From Mesotoga sp. Brook.08.105.5.1 (lineage in GTDB: Bacteria > Thermotogota > Thermotogae > Petrotogales > Kosmotogaceae), in the NCBI RefSeq assembly GCF_002752635.1, contig NZ_AYTW01000041.1, forward strand, positions 1 to 64,000: a stretch of DNA of 64,000 nucleotides, in the 5' to 3' direction. Shown piece by piece: positions 8,920-17,313 of the stretch. Each line of letters begins with the position of its first letter. The first letter of the stretch is position 1. The notes below the pieces were generated by a model. It saw nothing but the letters and a program-made list of their open reading frames with translations. It was not told the origin of the DNA and did not search any database. A program made the position numbers and the translations under genes.

Positions 8920-9031
8920 CCGACGAAGTCGGCCTCGCCTCCTGCCGAAGGCAGCCTTGCGTCCCCGGATGCTCTTCCGGGCATAGCGACCTGGCAAGAT
9001 CTTCGCCAGCCTTGCGTCCCGCCGAAGGCGG
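8920..9031. repeat. Array of five variable minihairpins separated by conserved TTGCGTC-like spacers
   Basis: Successive self-complementary units are CCGAC-GAA-GTCGG (8920-8932), CTGCC-GAA-GGCAG (8942-8954), CCCGGA-tgctct-TCCGGG (8964-8981), CTGGC...GCCAG (8991-9009, imperfect) and CCGCC-GAA-GGCGG (9019-9031). The spacers are near-constant octamers or nonamers: cctcgcctc, ccttgcgtc, catagcgac, ccttgcgtc, and cattgcgtc after the last unit. Three loops are GAA closed by C-G, the geometry of the very stable GNA DNA minihairpin. Confidence 0.8.
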
Positions 9032-9147
9032 CATTGCGTCTTACTTCAGCAGTGACTGGCTTTTCTCTCGCCTTCTCGTCAGCATAGCGAACGTCTCGAC
9101 AACGCCCTTTCTCGGTTGATCTCATCGGTGAACGGGTCCATGCTTTT
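9011..9147 (+). repeat. Dispersed repeat shared with 50934-51070
   Basis: Starting at cttgcgtcccgccgaaggcg, the text runs through 'cagcagtgactggcttttctc', 'agcgaacgtctcgacaacgc' and 'cgggtccatg' in the same order and spacing as 50934-51070. A further partial copy is at 51303-51369. Roughly nine bases in ten look identical by eye. Confidence 0.8.
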
Positions 9148-9180
9148 GGACAGCTGAAGGAGGACGATTGATCAGCAAGA

Positions 9181-9540
9181 TCACTTCTTATCAATCTTGA
9201 AGACCCACTGCGAATAGGTCCCGGATTCGACGATTAGCGAGTGGCCTACCCCGGTAGGAATCAGCAGTGAATCTCCTATTTGGAGAATGTGTTCTTCTTC
9301 GACAATCATTTCTTCACTCCTGAACTCGCCATCGGAGATTTCTTTTATGTCACCGTTGAGCACTCCAGTTTTGACCTTCGCAGTTCCCGAAATCACTACA
9401 TATAGGTCATGCTGATACTTGTGAGCCTCGGGTCTTCCTGAGAACGGGGAGTTGATCTCTACTGCCTTCGCAGAGAATCCCGCTATTCCCGGTGCGAAGT
9501 CTATGCCTTTTGCCGAATATTTTACCGCTTTGTCTGCCAT
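9181..9540 (-). CDS. Small cupin-domain protein
   Basis: The 119-residue single-domain protein has a cupin beta-barrel signature: EAHKYQHDLYVVISGTAKV (residues about 38-56) as a degenerate first motif and GDSLLIPTGVGHSLIVESG (about 92-110) as the second, with H102 as a possible metal ligand. Only some of the usual histidine and glutamate ligands are obvious (H39, H44, H102), so it could be a binding protein or an isomerase-type enzyme. AGGAGGAATCGG precedes the ATG. An inverted repeat lies 50-80 bases upstream of the start. No operon partner. Substrate unknown. Confidence 0.75.
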   Translation of the reverse strand: MADKAVKYSAKGIDFAPGIAGFSAKAVEINSPFSGRPEAHKYQHDLYVVISGTAKVKTGVLNGDIKEISDGEFRSEEMIVEEEHILQIGDSLLIPTGVGHSLIVESGTYSQWVFKIDKK

Positions 9541-9590
9541 TCCGATTCCTCCTATTTTGAATTTCTCTAATGACTGAATAATGATTTCAT

Positions 9591-9618
9591 CTTATAAGAG
9601 ATAGGAGATCTCTATAAG
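9591..9618. promoter_or_regulatory. Inverted repeat in the leader of the cupin gene
   Basis: CTTATAAGAGAT-agg-AGATCTCTATAAG is an almost perfect dyad (one extra base in the right arm). On the minus strand it contains a TATAAG that could serve as a -10 element. It could be an operator for the cupin gene or a stem in its leader RNA. No T-run follows, so it is not a terminator. Confidence 0.4.
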
Positions 9619-9681
9619 CCGGGCGCTTTTCATAAGGCGCCATTGATTCCTTGAGATCTATCACATTGGCTCACTGAGCAA

Positions 9682-10710
9682 TCAGCCCTCTAGATCGCCC
9701 TTCAGGAAACTTTGGAGCTTAAGTACTTGCTCATGCCCTCCGAGGACCATAAGGCTGTCACCGGGCTTAACTACTGTCGAAGCACTTGGATTGAACTTGC
9801 TAACTCCGCCCGTAACTGTTGCAATTATAATCAAGCCTATCTTCTGTGGTATTCTAAGCGCTTCCAATGTCTGCCCTTTTTCGGGGAAGCTTTCCGGCAC
9901 TCTGACTTCTTCAAAACGCAACTGCAGTGAACCTGATTGCGAGATACTATCCAGAAAGCCAGTGATCGTTGGGTTTAGCATCATTGCGACCATTCTGTGC
10001 GCTCCAATCTCCTGGATGGGAATTACTTTGTCTGCTCCCGCATAACTCAACTTGTTGATGTTCTCACCATGGGTTACCTTGGAAATTATCTTCATGTTTT
10101 TGTTCATTCCTCTAGCCGTTAGAACTACGAAGATGTTGTCTACGTCGTCCGGAAGACATGCGAGCAAACCTTGTGCCTTGTCAACGCCTGCGCTTTTCAA
10201 GGTCTCTTCCTCTGTGGCATCTCCGGAGATGAATATTAGCTTTCCTCCCTCTTTCTTAGTCAGATCACGGAGCCTTTCTTCTCTCTTCTCAACAATCACC
10301 ACGTCATAGTTTCTCTTAGATATCTCATTTGCAATTGTTGATCCCAGGTCGCCAGCTCCGATTACAATAAAATGGTTTTCCAGTTTTTGTATTGTTTTCA
10401 ATATCCTTCTCCTCCTGATAAGCTTATTGACTCTTCCTTCTACAAGAAAAGCCGTTATGTTTGAAACTGCGTAAACAACGATGGTGATGCTCGCAAGTAT
10501 AATTATACTGGTGAACACCTTCCCGGCTTCAGTCAGGTCAGTAGGGGTGCTGTAACCAACTGTTGAGATCGTGATCATTACCATGAAAAAGGAATCGATA
10601 GGATGGTATCCTTCGATTATTGAGTATCCAAAGATTCCTATCAGAAACACACAGAGCAACAGCAAGAGAGAGACAACTATCTGCTTCATTCCACCGCTTT
10701 CTTCATTCAT
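9682..10710 (-). CDS. Two-TM potassium channel with RCK/TrkA domains
   Basis: The 342-residue protein resembles the MthK class of ligand-gated K+ channels. It has a first transmembrane helix (residues 8-28), a pore loop with selectivity filter STVGYST (about 50-56), a second helix (63-90), a TrkA-N/RCK Rossmann domain starting HFIVIGAGDLGSTIA (about 113), and a TrkA-C domain at the end (about 260-340). The nucleotide-binding glycine motif GxGxxG is intact. It should gate K+ flow across the cytoplasmic membrane in response to nucleotide or Ca2+. GGAGGTAAC precedes the first ATG at 10710. It is divergent from the helicase gene. K+ homeostasis is relevant because the pyrophosphatase nearby is of the K+-dependent type. 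Confidence 0.88.
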   Translation of the reverse strand: MNEESGGMKQIVVSLLLLLCVFLIGIFGYSIIEGYHPIDSFFMVMITISTVGYSTPTDLTEAGKVFTSIIILASITIVVYAVSNITAFLVEGRVNKLIRRRRILKTIQKLENHFIVIGAGDLGSTIANEISKRNYDVVIVEKREERLRDLTKKEGGKLIFISGDATEEETLKSAGVDKAQGLLACLPDDVDNIFVVLTARGMNKNMKIISKVTHGENINKLSYAGADKVIPIQEIGAHRMVAMMLNPTITGFLDSISQSGSLQLRFEEVRVPESFPEKGQTLEALRIPQKIGLIIIATVTGGVSKFNPSASTVVKPGDSLMVLGGHEQVLKLQSFLKGDLEG

Positions 10711-10796
10711 TGTTACCTCCAGGGTATCGAAAGAGTCTCAGTGAAGCGATTTCATCGTTATGGTAAAATCTTAGCAGAAGGGGGCCGCTGTGGTCG

Positions 10797-12755
10797 ATGA
10801 AGAAATATACTCTCAAAAGTTCAGAGATTCCCGAATTTCTTAGCGAAGGACTAGACGAGGAACAGCTGAAAGCTGTCGTCCAATCAAACGGCCGTTCACT
10901 GATAGTGGCGGGGCCGGGTTCAGGAAAGACCCGTGTGATTACGTATAAGATCGCGCATCTAGTATCGAATTCGGTGAGCCCGCAGAATATTCTTCTCGTC
11001 ACATTCACAAGGGCCGCTTCCAGAGAGATGATCGATAGGGCCAGGCGAACCAGCGGATCAAGCCTCCAGGGAATGCTTTCAGGAACATTCCACCACGTGT
11101 GCAATTACTTCTTGAGAAAATACTCGAAGGCAGCCGAGTTGAAAGAGAATTTCACTATCCTTGACAGAGAGGATTCGAAAGATCTCATTAAGCATTGTAG
11201 GGCGGAGTTGCTTGAAGAAAGAGAAGGTATCAACAGTTCGACTCTACCTTCAGCAGGAGTTCTTCAAAGCATCTATTCTTATTCGGTAAACGTGCTTTCG
11301 TCTTTGAGAGAGTCGATTGCGAGGCAGAATCGGAAGTTTCTCGGTTCATATGACGAGATTGAAGAGATCTGGAAGAGGTATGTTCAAGAAAAGACACTTC
11401 AGAACTGTGTTGACTATGACGATCTGCTGTTGAAGGCTCTCAAGATGTTCAATGAAAATCCCGTGATTCTTCGAAAAGAGGCCGAGCGCTTCAGATGGGT
11501 TCTTGTTGACGAGTTTCAGGATACCAATGTTTTGCAGTTCAGGCTCGTCGAAATGTTGTCTTCCATTCACGGAAACCTGATAGTTGTCGGAGACGATGCC
11601 CAGTCGATATATTCATTCAGGGGAGCAAGGTTCGAAAACGTCTATGATTTTCTTGCTACCAAAGATGCAAAGATCTTTAAGATTCAGACTAATTACCGAT
11701 CAACCCCACAGATTGTCGATTTAGTTAACTCCATTGTTCCCGAAGACTCCATTGAAAAGCAACTTCGGGCGGTTAGAATGAACGGACCGATTCCGGTCGT
11801 TGCAGAGACCTGGGACAATCTGGAAGAAGCTTCTTTTGTCGCTCAGAAGATCCAGGAACACGTAGACGATGGTATAAACCCCGATAAGATAGCCGTTCTA
11901 TACCGTTCACACTATCATTCTCTCGAGCTCCAGATGGAGATGGACAAGAGAAAGATGAATTTCACCCTTTACTCGGGTCCCAGATTCACCGAAACCGCTC
12001 ACGTTAAAGATATACTTGCAATACTGAAGGTTATCGAAAACCCGCTGGATCAAATATCCTGGGGAAGAACTTTGAGGCTGTTTCCCGGTGTAGGAAGCGC
12101 AACGTCTCTTAGAATAATTCAGGGAATAACCGCAGCAGTTAATGACGGTCACAAACCGGTTGATGTAATTGGGTCGCATGTAAGCAACAGGGTGAAACTT
12201 GACAAGTTGGCTGCCCTTTTCAGTGATCTCGATGAAAAAGAACCTCCTTCGGAGATTGTAAGGCGTTTTTATGAGGTTTTCTACGGTGCCTATCTAGATG
12301 ACAAATTCCCGGACGCGAGAGAAAGAAGGATGGATGTTGAGAGGCTTATTGAGATTGCCGGTCGCTACAGGTCGATTTCCGATCTTCTTGAGGATCTTGC
12401 CGTTAGCGAGAAGATCGATATTGAACGGGAGTCTGCTGAAAAACAACCGGCGGTTGTGCTTTCAACTGTGCATCAGGCGAAGGGGTTGGAGTGGGACGTA
12501 GTTTTCATTTTGGCCGTGAATCCGGGTGATCTGCCGAATTCAATGGCGATACTAGAAGGTTCTCTGAGCGAAGAAGAAAGAATTTTTTATGTGGCCGTTA
12601 CAAGAGCAAAGGATTACCTTTACATTCTCAAACAGAAGGGTGGTAGATCAAGGCCTATGATAGGAAACAGATACGTCTTCAGAAGCGGACATGATTTCGT
12701 GGAAAAGTTGCCTAAAGACTGTTTCGAGCGTTGGGATGTAAGTTGGGATTTCTAA
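10797..12755 (+). CDS. UvrD/PcrA-type superfamily 1 DNA helicase
   Basis: The 652-residue ATP-dependent 3'-5' helicase has the full SF1A motif set: Walker A AGPGSGKT (about 38-45), motif Ia TFTRAASREM, motif II VDEFQDTN (about 238), motif III VGDDAQSIYSFRGA, motif IV region QTNYRST, motif V STVHQAKGLEW and motif VI VAVTRAKDYLY. It is somewhat shorter at the C terminus than PcrA, lacking an obvious RNA-polymerase-binding tail. It likely acts in repair or in removing proteins from DNA. AAGGGGG precedes the ATG. It is divergent from the K+ channel gene and followed by hppA after 43 bases. Confidence 0.9.
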   Translation: MKKYTLKSSEIPEFLSEGLDEEQLKAVVQSNGRSLIVAGPGSGKTRVITYKIAHLVSNSVSPQNILLVTFTRAASREMIDRARRTSGSSLQGMLSGTFHHVCNYFLRKYSKAAELKENFTILDREDSKDLIKHCRAELLEEREGINSSTLPSAGVLQSIYSYSVNVLSSLRESIARQNRKFLGSYDEIEEIWKRYVQEKTLQNCVDYDDLLLKALKMFNENPVILRKEAERFRWVLVDEFQDTNVLQFRLVEMLSSIHGNLIVVGDDAQSIYSFRGARFENVYDFLATKDAKIFKIQTNYRSTPQIVDLVNSIVPEDSIEKQLRAVRMNGPIPVVAETWDNLEEASFVAQKIQEHVDDGINPDKIAVLYRSHYHSLELQMEMDKRKMNFTLYSGPRFTETAHVKDILAILKVIENPLDQISWGRTLRLFPGVGSATSLRIIQGITAAVNDGHKPVDVIGSHVSNRVKLDKLAALFSDLDEKEPPSEIVRRFYEVFYGAYLDDKFPDARERRMDVERLIEIAGRYRSISDLLEDLAVSEKIDIERESAEKQPAVVLSTVHQAKGLEWDVVFILAVNPGDLPNSMAILEGSLSEEERIFYVAVTRAKDYLYILKQKGGRSRPMIGNRYVFRSGHDFVEKLPKDCFERWDVSWDF

Positions 12756-12798
12756 GTCAAATGTGTTCCAATAAAGTAGCAACTAGGAGGGAGAACGA

Positions 12799-14946
12799 AT
12801 GAACTCATTGTACTTTCCACTTGTAGCAGGGATTATCTCAACCGTTTTTGCCTTCATTATGTTGCGAAAGACTCTGAGCTTTTCGCAAGGTAATGATAGG
12901 ATGAAAGAGCTTTCTAAGTATGTTCAGGAAGGTGCCTCTGCATTCCTTGAAGAAGAAGCAAGAAAGATATTCCTTGTGGCTATTGTACTGGCCGCAGTTC
13001 TAGGGATTATCTTCCAGTCGTTCAAGTATCCAGTTGTGCTGCTCTTTGGCGCGCTCGTCTCTGAGCTGGCCGGAGTTATTGGGATGTACGCTGCAACAAG
13101 AGCAAATGCGAGAGTTGCAGCGGGAGCGGAGCATGGTCTAGCGAACGCTTTCAAAGTTGCCTTCTCAAGCGGGTCTGTTATGGGGCTTGCTGTGGCCGGT
13201 TTCTCACTTACCGGTCTGGCACTTGTTATGCTTGTTTTCAAGAGCTCGTTTGTTTTTGAGAACATCACGGATATCTCCAGAGCTTTCGGCAGGATATCCT
13301 ATATTGATGGAATCATGATCATTAGCTCTTACTCTCTAGGAGCCAGTCTCATAGCTTTGTTCGATAGGGTCGGCGGAGGAATGTATACGAAAGCCGCCGA
13401 CATGAGTGCCGATCTCGTGGGGAAAATCGAAGAGCAGATAGAAGAAGACGATCCAAGAAATCCGGCTACCATTGCCGATAACGTTGGAGACAACGTGGGA
13501 GATGTCGCCGGTCTCGGTGCGGATATTCTTGAGTCCTATGTTGCTTCGATAGTCTCAGCGATCGTTCTGGCGATCTTCATGAAGTTCGCGGATCACGGGA
13601 CGATGACCGAAGCACAGTATTACGGCCTGATAATCTTGCCTGTTCTAATAGCCGCCGCGGGCGTACTATCCTCTTTGATAGGCGTGCTTGTGGTCGCGAA
13701 TATGAAGACCAAAGATGCTCAGAAGAGCTTGAGCTTTGGAAACCTCTTTACAGGGGCTCTTGTTCTGGGCTCCGTGGCCATAGTGATTGGAGTAGCGGCG
13801 CCGGACTATGCCTTTAAGGACAGCTTCATCATCAATCCTGAGTTTGTTTCCAGATGGAGACTCTTTTTTGCAATAGCAGCCGGACTCATCGCGGGAATAA
13901 TCATTTCGAAGCTGAGTGAATACTATACATCGGATGAATATAAGCCGACTAGAAAGCTTGCAAAGGATACCCAGAGCGGAGTGGCCATAAATATCACTGG
14001 CGGTCTTGCTCTTGGAATGGGAAGTACCATTTGGCCGGTAATAACACTTGCAATTGCAATTCTTGCCGCTTACTGGTCTGCAGGAGTTTACGGAATAGCT
14101 ATCGCAGCCCTTGGGATGCTTTCTTTTGTTGGATACATCGTCTCTGTCGACTCTTATGGTCCTGTTGCAGACAACGCAGGTGGAATAGCTCAGATGGCCA
14201 AACTCGATCCTAAGGTAAGAAAGCTCACCGACAGGCTCGACTCTGTCGGAAATACGACAGCGGCAATCGGAAAGGGATTCGCCATTGGTTCAGCGGCTTT
14301 TGCCGCCCTTGCCCTCATAGTCTCGTATATTTGGGGTACGGCGGGAACTGCCGACGAGATTGTGAACAATCCGGTGATCAACCTGGTTGAGCCATACACT
14401 CTAATTGGGATTTTGATTGGAGGTATGTTGCCCTTCTTCTTCACATCTCTATTGATCAAGGGTGTGGCCGATACCGCAAACCTTATGATTGTTGAGATCA
14501 GGAGACAGTTCAAAGAAATTCCTGGCATCAGAACGGGCGAGGCGGTGCCTGACTATAAGAGATGCATTGAGATAACAACCAAAGGTGCCGTAAGCAGAAT
14601 GCTTACCCCAGGAATAGTTGCAATCGCTTCTCCATTCATTGTCGGCTTTCTCTTTGGCCGATCTGCCGTGGCAGGGCTGTTGATGGGAGGACTGTCAAGC
14701 GCTATCATGATCGCAATATTTAGCGCAAACGCCGGCGGAGCCTGGGACAACGCAAAGAAGTACATTGAAACGGGAGAGTTCGGCGGAAAAGGTACTCCAA
14801 CACACGAAGCGGCTGTCGTTGGCGATACGGTGGGAGATCCTCTCAAGGATACAGTTGGCCCGTCGATGGATATTCTTATCAAGCTGATGTCTGTTGTTTC
14901 TCTGGTGTTTGGTTCACTCTTCCCGGTAACTCCGTTCTTCATGTGA
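12799..14946 (+). CDS. hppA: Membrane-bound cation-pumping pyrophosphatase, K+-dependent type
   Basis: The 715-residue, roughly 16-helix integral membrane enzyme hydrolyses pyrophosphate and pumps Na+ or H+ out of the cytoplasm. Substrate-binding motifs are DMSADLVGK (the usual DVGADLVGK with two changes), DNVGDNVGDVAGLGADILES, DSYGPVADNAGGIAQM and VVGDTVGDPLKDTVGPS. GNTTAAIGKGFAIGSAA has alanine at the site that is lysine in K+-independent enzymes, so it should need K+. Known K+-dependent relatives in Thermotoga pump Na+, so Na+ transport is inferred here. AGGAGGGAG precedes the ATG. A strong terminator follows directly. Confidence 0.95.
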   Translation: MNSLYFPLVAGIISTVFAFIMLRKTLSFSQGNDRMKELSKYVQEGASAFLEEEARKIFLVAIVLAAVLGIIFQSFKYPVVLLFGALVSELAGVIGMYAATRANARVAAGAEHGLANAFKVAFSSGSVMGLAVAGFSLTGLALVMLVFKSSFVFENITDISRAFGRISYIDGIMIISSYSLGASLIALFDRVGGGMYTKAADMSADLVGKIEEQIEEDDPRNPATIADNVGDNVGDVAGLGADILESYVASIVSAIVLAIFMKFADHGTMTEAQYYGLIILPVLIAAAGVLSSLIGVLVVANMKTKDAQKSLSFGNLFTGALVLGSVAIVIGVAAPDYAFKDSFIINPEFVSRWRLFFAIAAGLIAGIIISKLSEYYTSDEYKPTRKLAKDTQSGVAINITGGLALGMGSTIWPVITLAIAILAAYWSAGVYGIAIAALGMLSFVGYIVSVDSYGPVADNAGGIAQMAKLDPKVRKLTDRLDSVGNTTAAIGKGFAIGSAAFAALALIVSYIWGTAGTADEIVNNPVINLVEPYTLIGILIGGMLPFFFTSLLIKGVADTANLMIVEIRRQFKEIPGIRTGEAVPDYKRCIEITTKGAVSRMLTPGIVAIASPFIVGFLFGRSAVAGLLMGGLSSAIMIAIFSANAGGAWDNAKKYIETGEFGGKGTPTHEAAVVGDTVGDPLKDTVGPSMDILIKLMSVVSLVFGSLFPVTPFFM

Positions 14947-14958
14947 AGAAAAAACCTC

Positions 14959-14989
14959 AAAAGCGCAGCTTACGGGCTGCGCTTTTTTT
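14959..14989 (+). terminator. Rho-independent terminator after hppA
   Basis: AAAGCGCAGC-ttacgg-GCTGCGCTTTTTTT: a ten-pair GC-rich stem followed by seven T, 13 bases after the hppA stop codon. Confidence 0.92.
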
Positions 14990-15003
14990 GAGTTTCCCTT
15001 TAG

Positions 15004-15032
15004 TTCAAACAATCCGTTCATCGTGATAGAAT
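15004..15032 (+). promoter_or_regulatory. Promoter of the MFS gene, giving a possible leaderless mRNA
   Basis: TTCAAA (15004-15009) and TAGAAT (15027-15032) are separated by 17 bases. The -10 ends six bases before the ATG at 15039, so transcription should start at or next to the start codon. No ribosome binding site is present. Confidence 0.55.
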
Positions 15033-15038
15033 TCTCTC

Positions 15039-16202
15039 ATGGACACGAAGAAAGCTTTCAGCCTTATTTCGTCATGTGGTTTTTTTCTCTTTGGATTTAC
15101 ATCGATAATACTGGGTAGTGCGCTGCCGGCAATCGAGAAGAGTTTTGGGATTGATCATCAGATAGCAGGAGTACTTCTTTCACTTCCTACTCTTGCTTTC
15201 ATGTTGTCGGCGGTATTTGTGAGCGCTTTTTCGAACAAGTTCGGTCCATTCAAGTTGCTTGCCGGCGGGATAGTAATCATTACAGGTGGCTTGACAGTTC
15301 TCTCGATCGGGAGGTCATTCTGGCTGCTGCTTCTGGGGAGTATGGCTCTAAGCTTCGGAACAGGAACGATGGAGACGTCGATTGGAATTGGCGTTTCCGG
15401 AATGAACTACAGAAAACCGGGCGGAGCATTGAATCTGATGCACTCGCTATTTGCGCTAGGTTCGATCATATCGCCATTGATTGTTGCAGCTTTTCTTGTT
15501 GATTATAATTCTTGGTGGAAGCCATTCTTCGTTGCTCTTTTCGGTGGCGCATTTCTTGTAGCTTTTGCTCCGTTACTCTTCAGAATTCCTTTTGTCGGCA
15601 GTAATCAGAAGGCAACCCACTTCAAGAAGGAAGTGTTCTCCAAGAAGGTCTTCTGGCTAATACTCGCCGGAGTGCTCCTGTATGTAGGTTATGAAATTGG
15701 TTTTACGTCGTGGCTTTCAAGTTTTGTTTTTGAGACGAAGGGCATTGAGATGAGATATGCCAGTGTCTTTCCCGCACTGCTCTGGACGGGGATATTCATT
15801 GGTAGATTGCTTGCAGGCTTTTTCGTTGATCGACTGGGTTACGAGTTATCGCTCTTGTTTATGGTGAGCATTGCATTTGTCTCCTTTGGAGCAGCATTAC
15901 TGCTTAGTTCTCCAGTTACCATCGGTATTGCCGTGGTCTTCGCCGGGTTTGGTTTTTCGGGAACATTCCCTACGCTTCAGGCGATTCTCATATCCACCAT
16001 GAAAGACGGGATAGGTTTTGCCATTGGGATGTTTACTGTTGCAGCTTCAATAGGTGGAGCTATCTCCAATTTCTTCGTCGGTTTTCTCGGGCATCAATTC
16101 GGCATGATGGCAGGCGTTCTCTTCATCATGTTTCTAATCTTCCTCGAGATCGTTGTGGTGCTACTCATCATTAGACTCAAGGCGGTGGTAAAGGATGCAT
16201 AG
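15039..16202 (+). CDS. Major facilitator superfamily transporter
   Basis: The 387-residue protein has about twelve hydrophobic helices in two halves split by a hydrophilic loop near residues 187-200 (FVGSNQKATHFKKEVFSKK). The helix 2-3 loop SNKFGPFK is a degenerate MFS motif A, and FVDRLGYELS repeats it in the second half. The profile resembles the sugar-transporter or FucP-like branch, but the substrate cannot be stated. No Shine-Dalgarno sequence precedes the ATG; the promoter position suggests a leaderless transcript. The last eight bases overlap the start of the flavoprotein gene, so the two are one transcription unit. Confidence 0.85.
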   Translation: MDTKKAFSLISSCGFFLFGFTSIILGSALPAIEKSFGIDHQIAGVLLSLPTLAFMLSAVFVSAFSNKFGPFKLLAGGIVIITGGLTVLSIGRSFWLLLLGSMALSFGTGTMETSIGIGVSGMNYRKPGGALNLMHSLFALGSIISPLIVAAFLVDYNSWWKPFFVALFGGAFLVAFAPLLFRIPFVGSNQKATHFKKEVFSKKVFWLILAGVLLYVGYEIGFTSWLSSFVFETKGIEMRYASVFPALLWTGIFIGRLLAGFFVDRLGYELSLLFMVSIAFVSFGAALLLSSPVTIGIAVVFAGFGFSGTFPTLQAILISTMKDGIGFAIGMFTVAASIGGAISNFFVGFLGHQFGMMAGVLFIMFLIFLEIVVVLLIIRLKAVVKDA

Positions 16203-17313
16203 CAAGGTTGTTGTCATTGGAGCTGGTCCTGCGGGCTTGGCCGCATCAAGAGTTTTGCTGAGAGAGGGCGTTGATTTCGTCCTTGTGGACTCCCGGACTT
16301 TTCCGAGGGAAAAGGGTTGTGGTGGCGGGCTGACGCCAAGAGCACTAAAAATCCTTAGGCAGGTATTTCCGGATGTGGAGATCCAGGGTTTTGAAACCCG
16401 CGAGTTATCGGTCAATGCTCTGTCGGAAGGAAGTTTCAAATACATAGTGTCCTTGGTTTCGAAGAGGCCTATCTTTAATAAGGTCGATAGGAAGGAGTTT
16501 GACCAGTCCCTTCTAAAATCTATTCTAGAGAGAGACGGACGGCTCGTTGTCTCGAGAGTGCTAGAAGTCAAGAGAGTCAAAGAAGCCTTTGCGATAATGA
16601 CAGACGGCAGAGAGTTGAGTTCGGATTACGTGATAATCTCCGCAGGTGTTTTCGGGGCAAAGTTAGTCGGTCAGGAACCTCCTTGTTACAGTGTCATATA
16701 TCACGGATACAGCTCTCCAACGGGTAATGCCTCCATAACGTTTGTCCCCAACGGTTATCTTTGGAGTTTTCCTGGCGAGTCGTATGATTCAGTAGGCGGG
16801 GGAATTTATCCTGATTGTGAAAATGTCTCTTCCTATGAAGAAATGAGCACACTGATTAAGAGAGTCTTTGATGAGGAAATTGAACTTTCGGGAACTCCTA
16901 TTCCTACATTCGACAGTGAGGTAGTGCTGAAACTGAACAACCTGGAAAGAGGTCTGTTATTTGCGGGCGATAGCGCAGGCCTTATCGATAACTGGATAGG
17001 TGCCGGGATTGACTTTGCACTTGATTCAGGAAGGCAGGCGGCCCTATCTATTGTTGAAGATGGTTACAAGGGAAAGACCGCAAACGAAAGATACCTGGAA
17101 AGGCTTTTCCCTATCGCGAGGCATCTGCAGATCGCAGACGCCTTCAGGAAGAGGTTCAACGCGAATCTTGATGAGAAACTAGATCTTCTTAAGGGAAAAA
17201 CGGCTGGTAAACTGTTGATCAATTATTTGAGCGGTTATGTGAAAGGTCCGTACTGGCTCACCTTGAAGAGTCTCTTCACAGGTGGAGTCGAGAGCCGCTC
17301 AACACATAACTGA
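16195..17313 (+). CDS. Geranylgeranyl-reductase family FAD-dependent oxidoreductase
   Basis: The 372-residue flavoprotein has an N-terminal dinucleotide-binding fold (VVVIGAGPAGLAASRVL, residues 4-20), the family signature REKGCGGGLTPRAL (about 38-51) and the second FAD motif LLFAGDSAGLIDNWIGAGI (about 249-267). Members reduce isoprenoid double bonds (chlorophyll phytyl chains, archaeal lipids, menaquinone) or hydroxylate aromatic rings. Which reaction applies here is open. It is coupled to the upstream MFS gene by an 8-base overlap. The 3' end overlaps the convergent ABC ATPase gene by 15 bases with no terminator between them. Confidence 0.82.
   Translation: MHSKVVVIGAGPAGLAASRVLLREGVDFVLVDSRTFPREKGCGGGLTPRALKILRQVFPDVEIQGFETRELSVNALSEGSFKYIVSLVSKRPIFNKVDRKEFDQSLLKSILERDGRLVVSRVLEVKRVKEAFAIMTDGRELSSDYVIISAGVFGAKLVGQEPPCYSVIYHGYSSPTGNASITFVPNGYLWSFPGESYDSVGGGIYPDCENVSSYEEMSTLIKRVFDEEIELSGTPIPTFDSEVVLKLNNLERGLLFAGDSAGLIDNWIGAGIDFALDSGRQAALSIVEDGYKGKTANERYLERLFPIARHLQIADAFRKRFNANLDEKLDLLKGKTAGKLLINYLSGYVKGPYWLTLKSLFTGGVESRSTHN

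Larger units (their letters stand above)
8010..9180. other. 1.2-kb non-coding block of hairpins and dispersed repeats
   Basis: No gene is supported here. The block is a mosaic of short self-complementary elements and of text shared with 1-503 and 50834-51603. The individual elements are listed separately. Short open frames across it (for example 8913-9194 minus) are products of the repeat composition and not convincing proteins. Confidence 0.75.

Noticed and set aside
8920-9031. CRISPR array
   Set aside because: The conserved element is only 8-9 bases and the variable units are themselves palindromic; there are no repeats of about 30 bases, no unique spacers and no cas genes.
8822-9194. Open frames on the minus strand across the repeat block
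   Set aside because: They follow the hairpin repeats, have low-complexity Gly/Ala/Arg-rich products, no ribosome binding sites, and reappear wherever the repeat does (50830-51093, 51300-51563).
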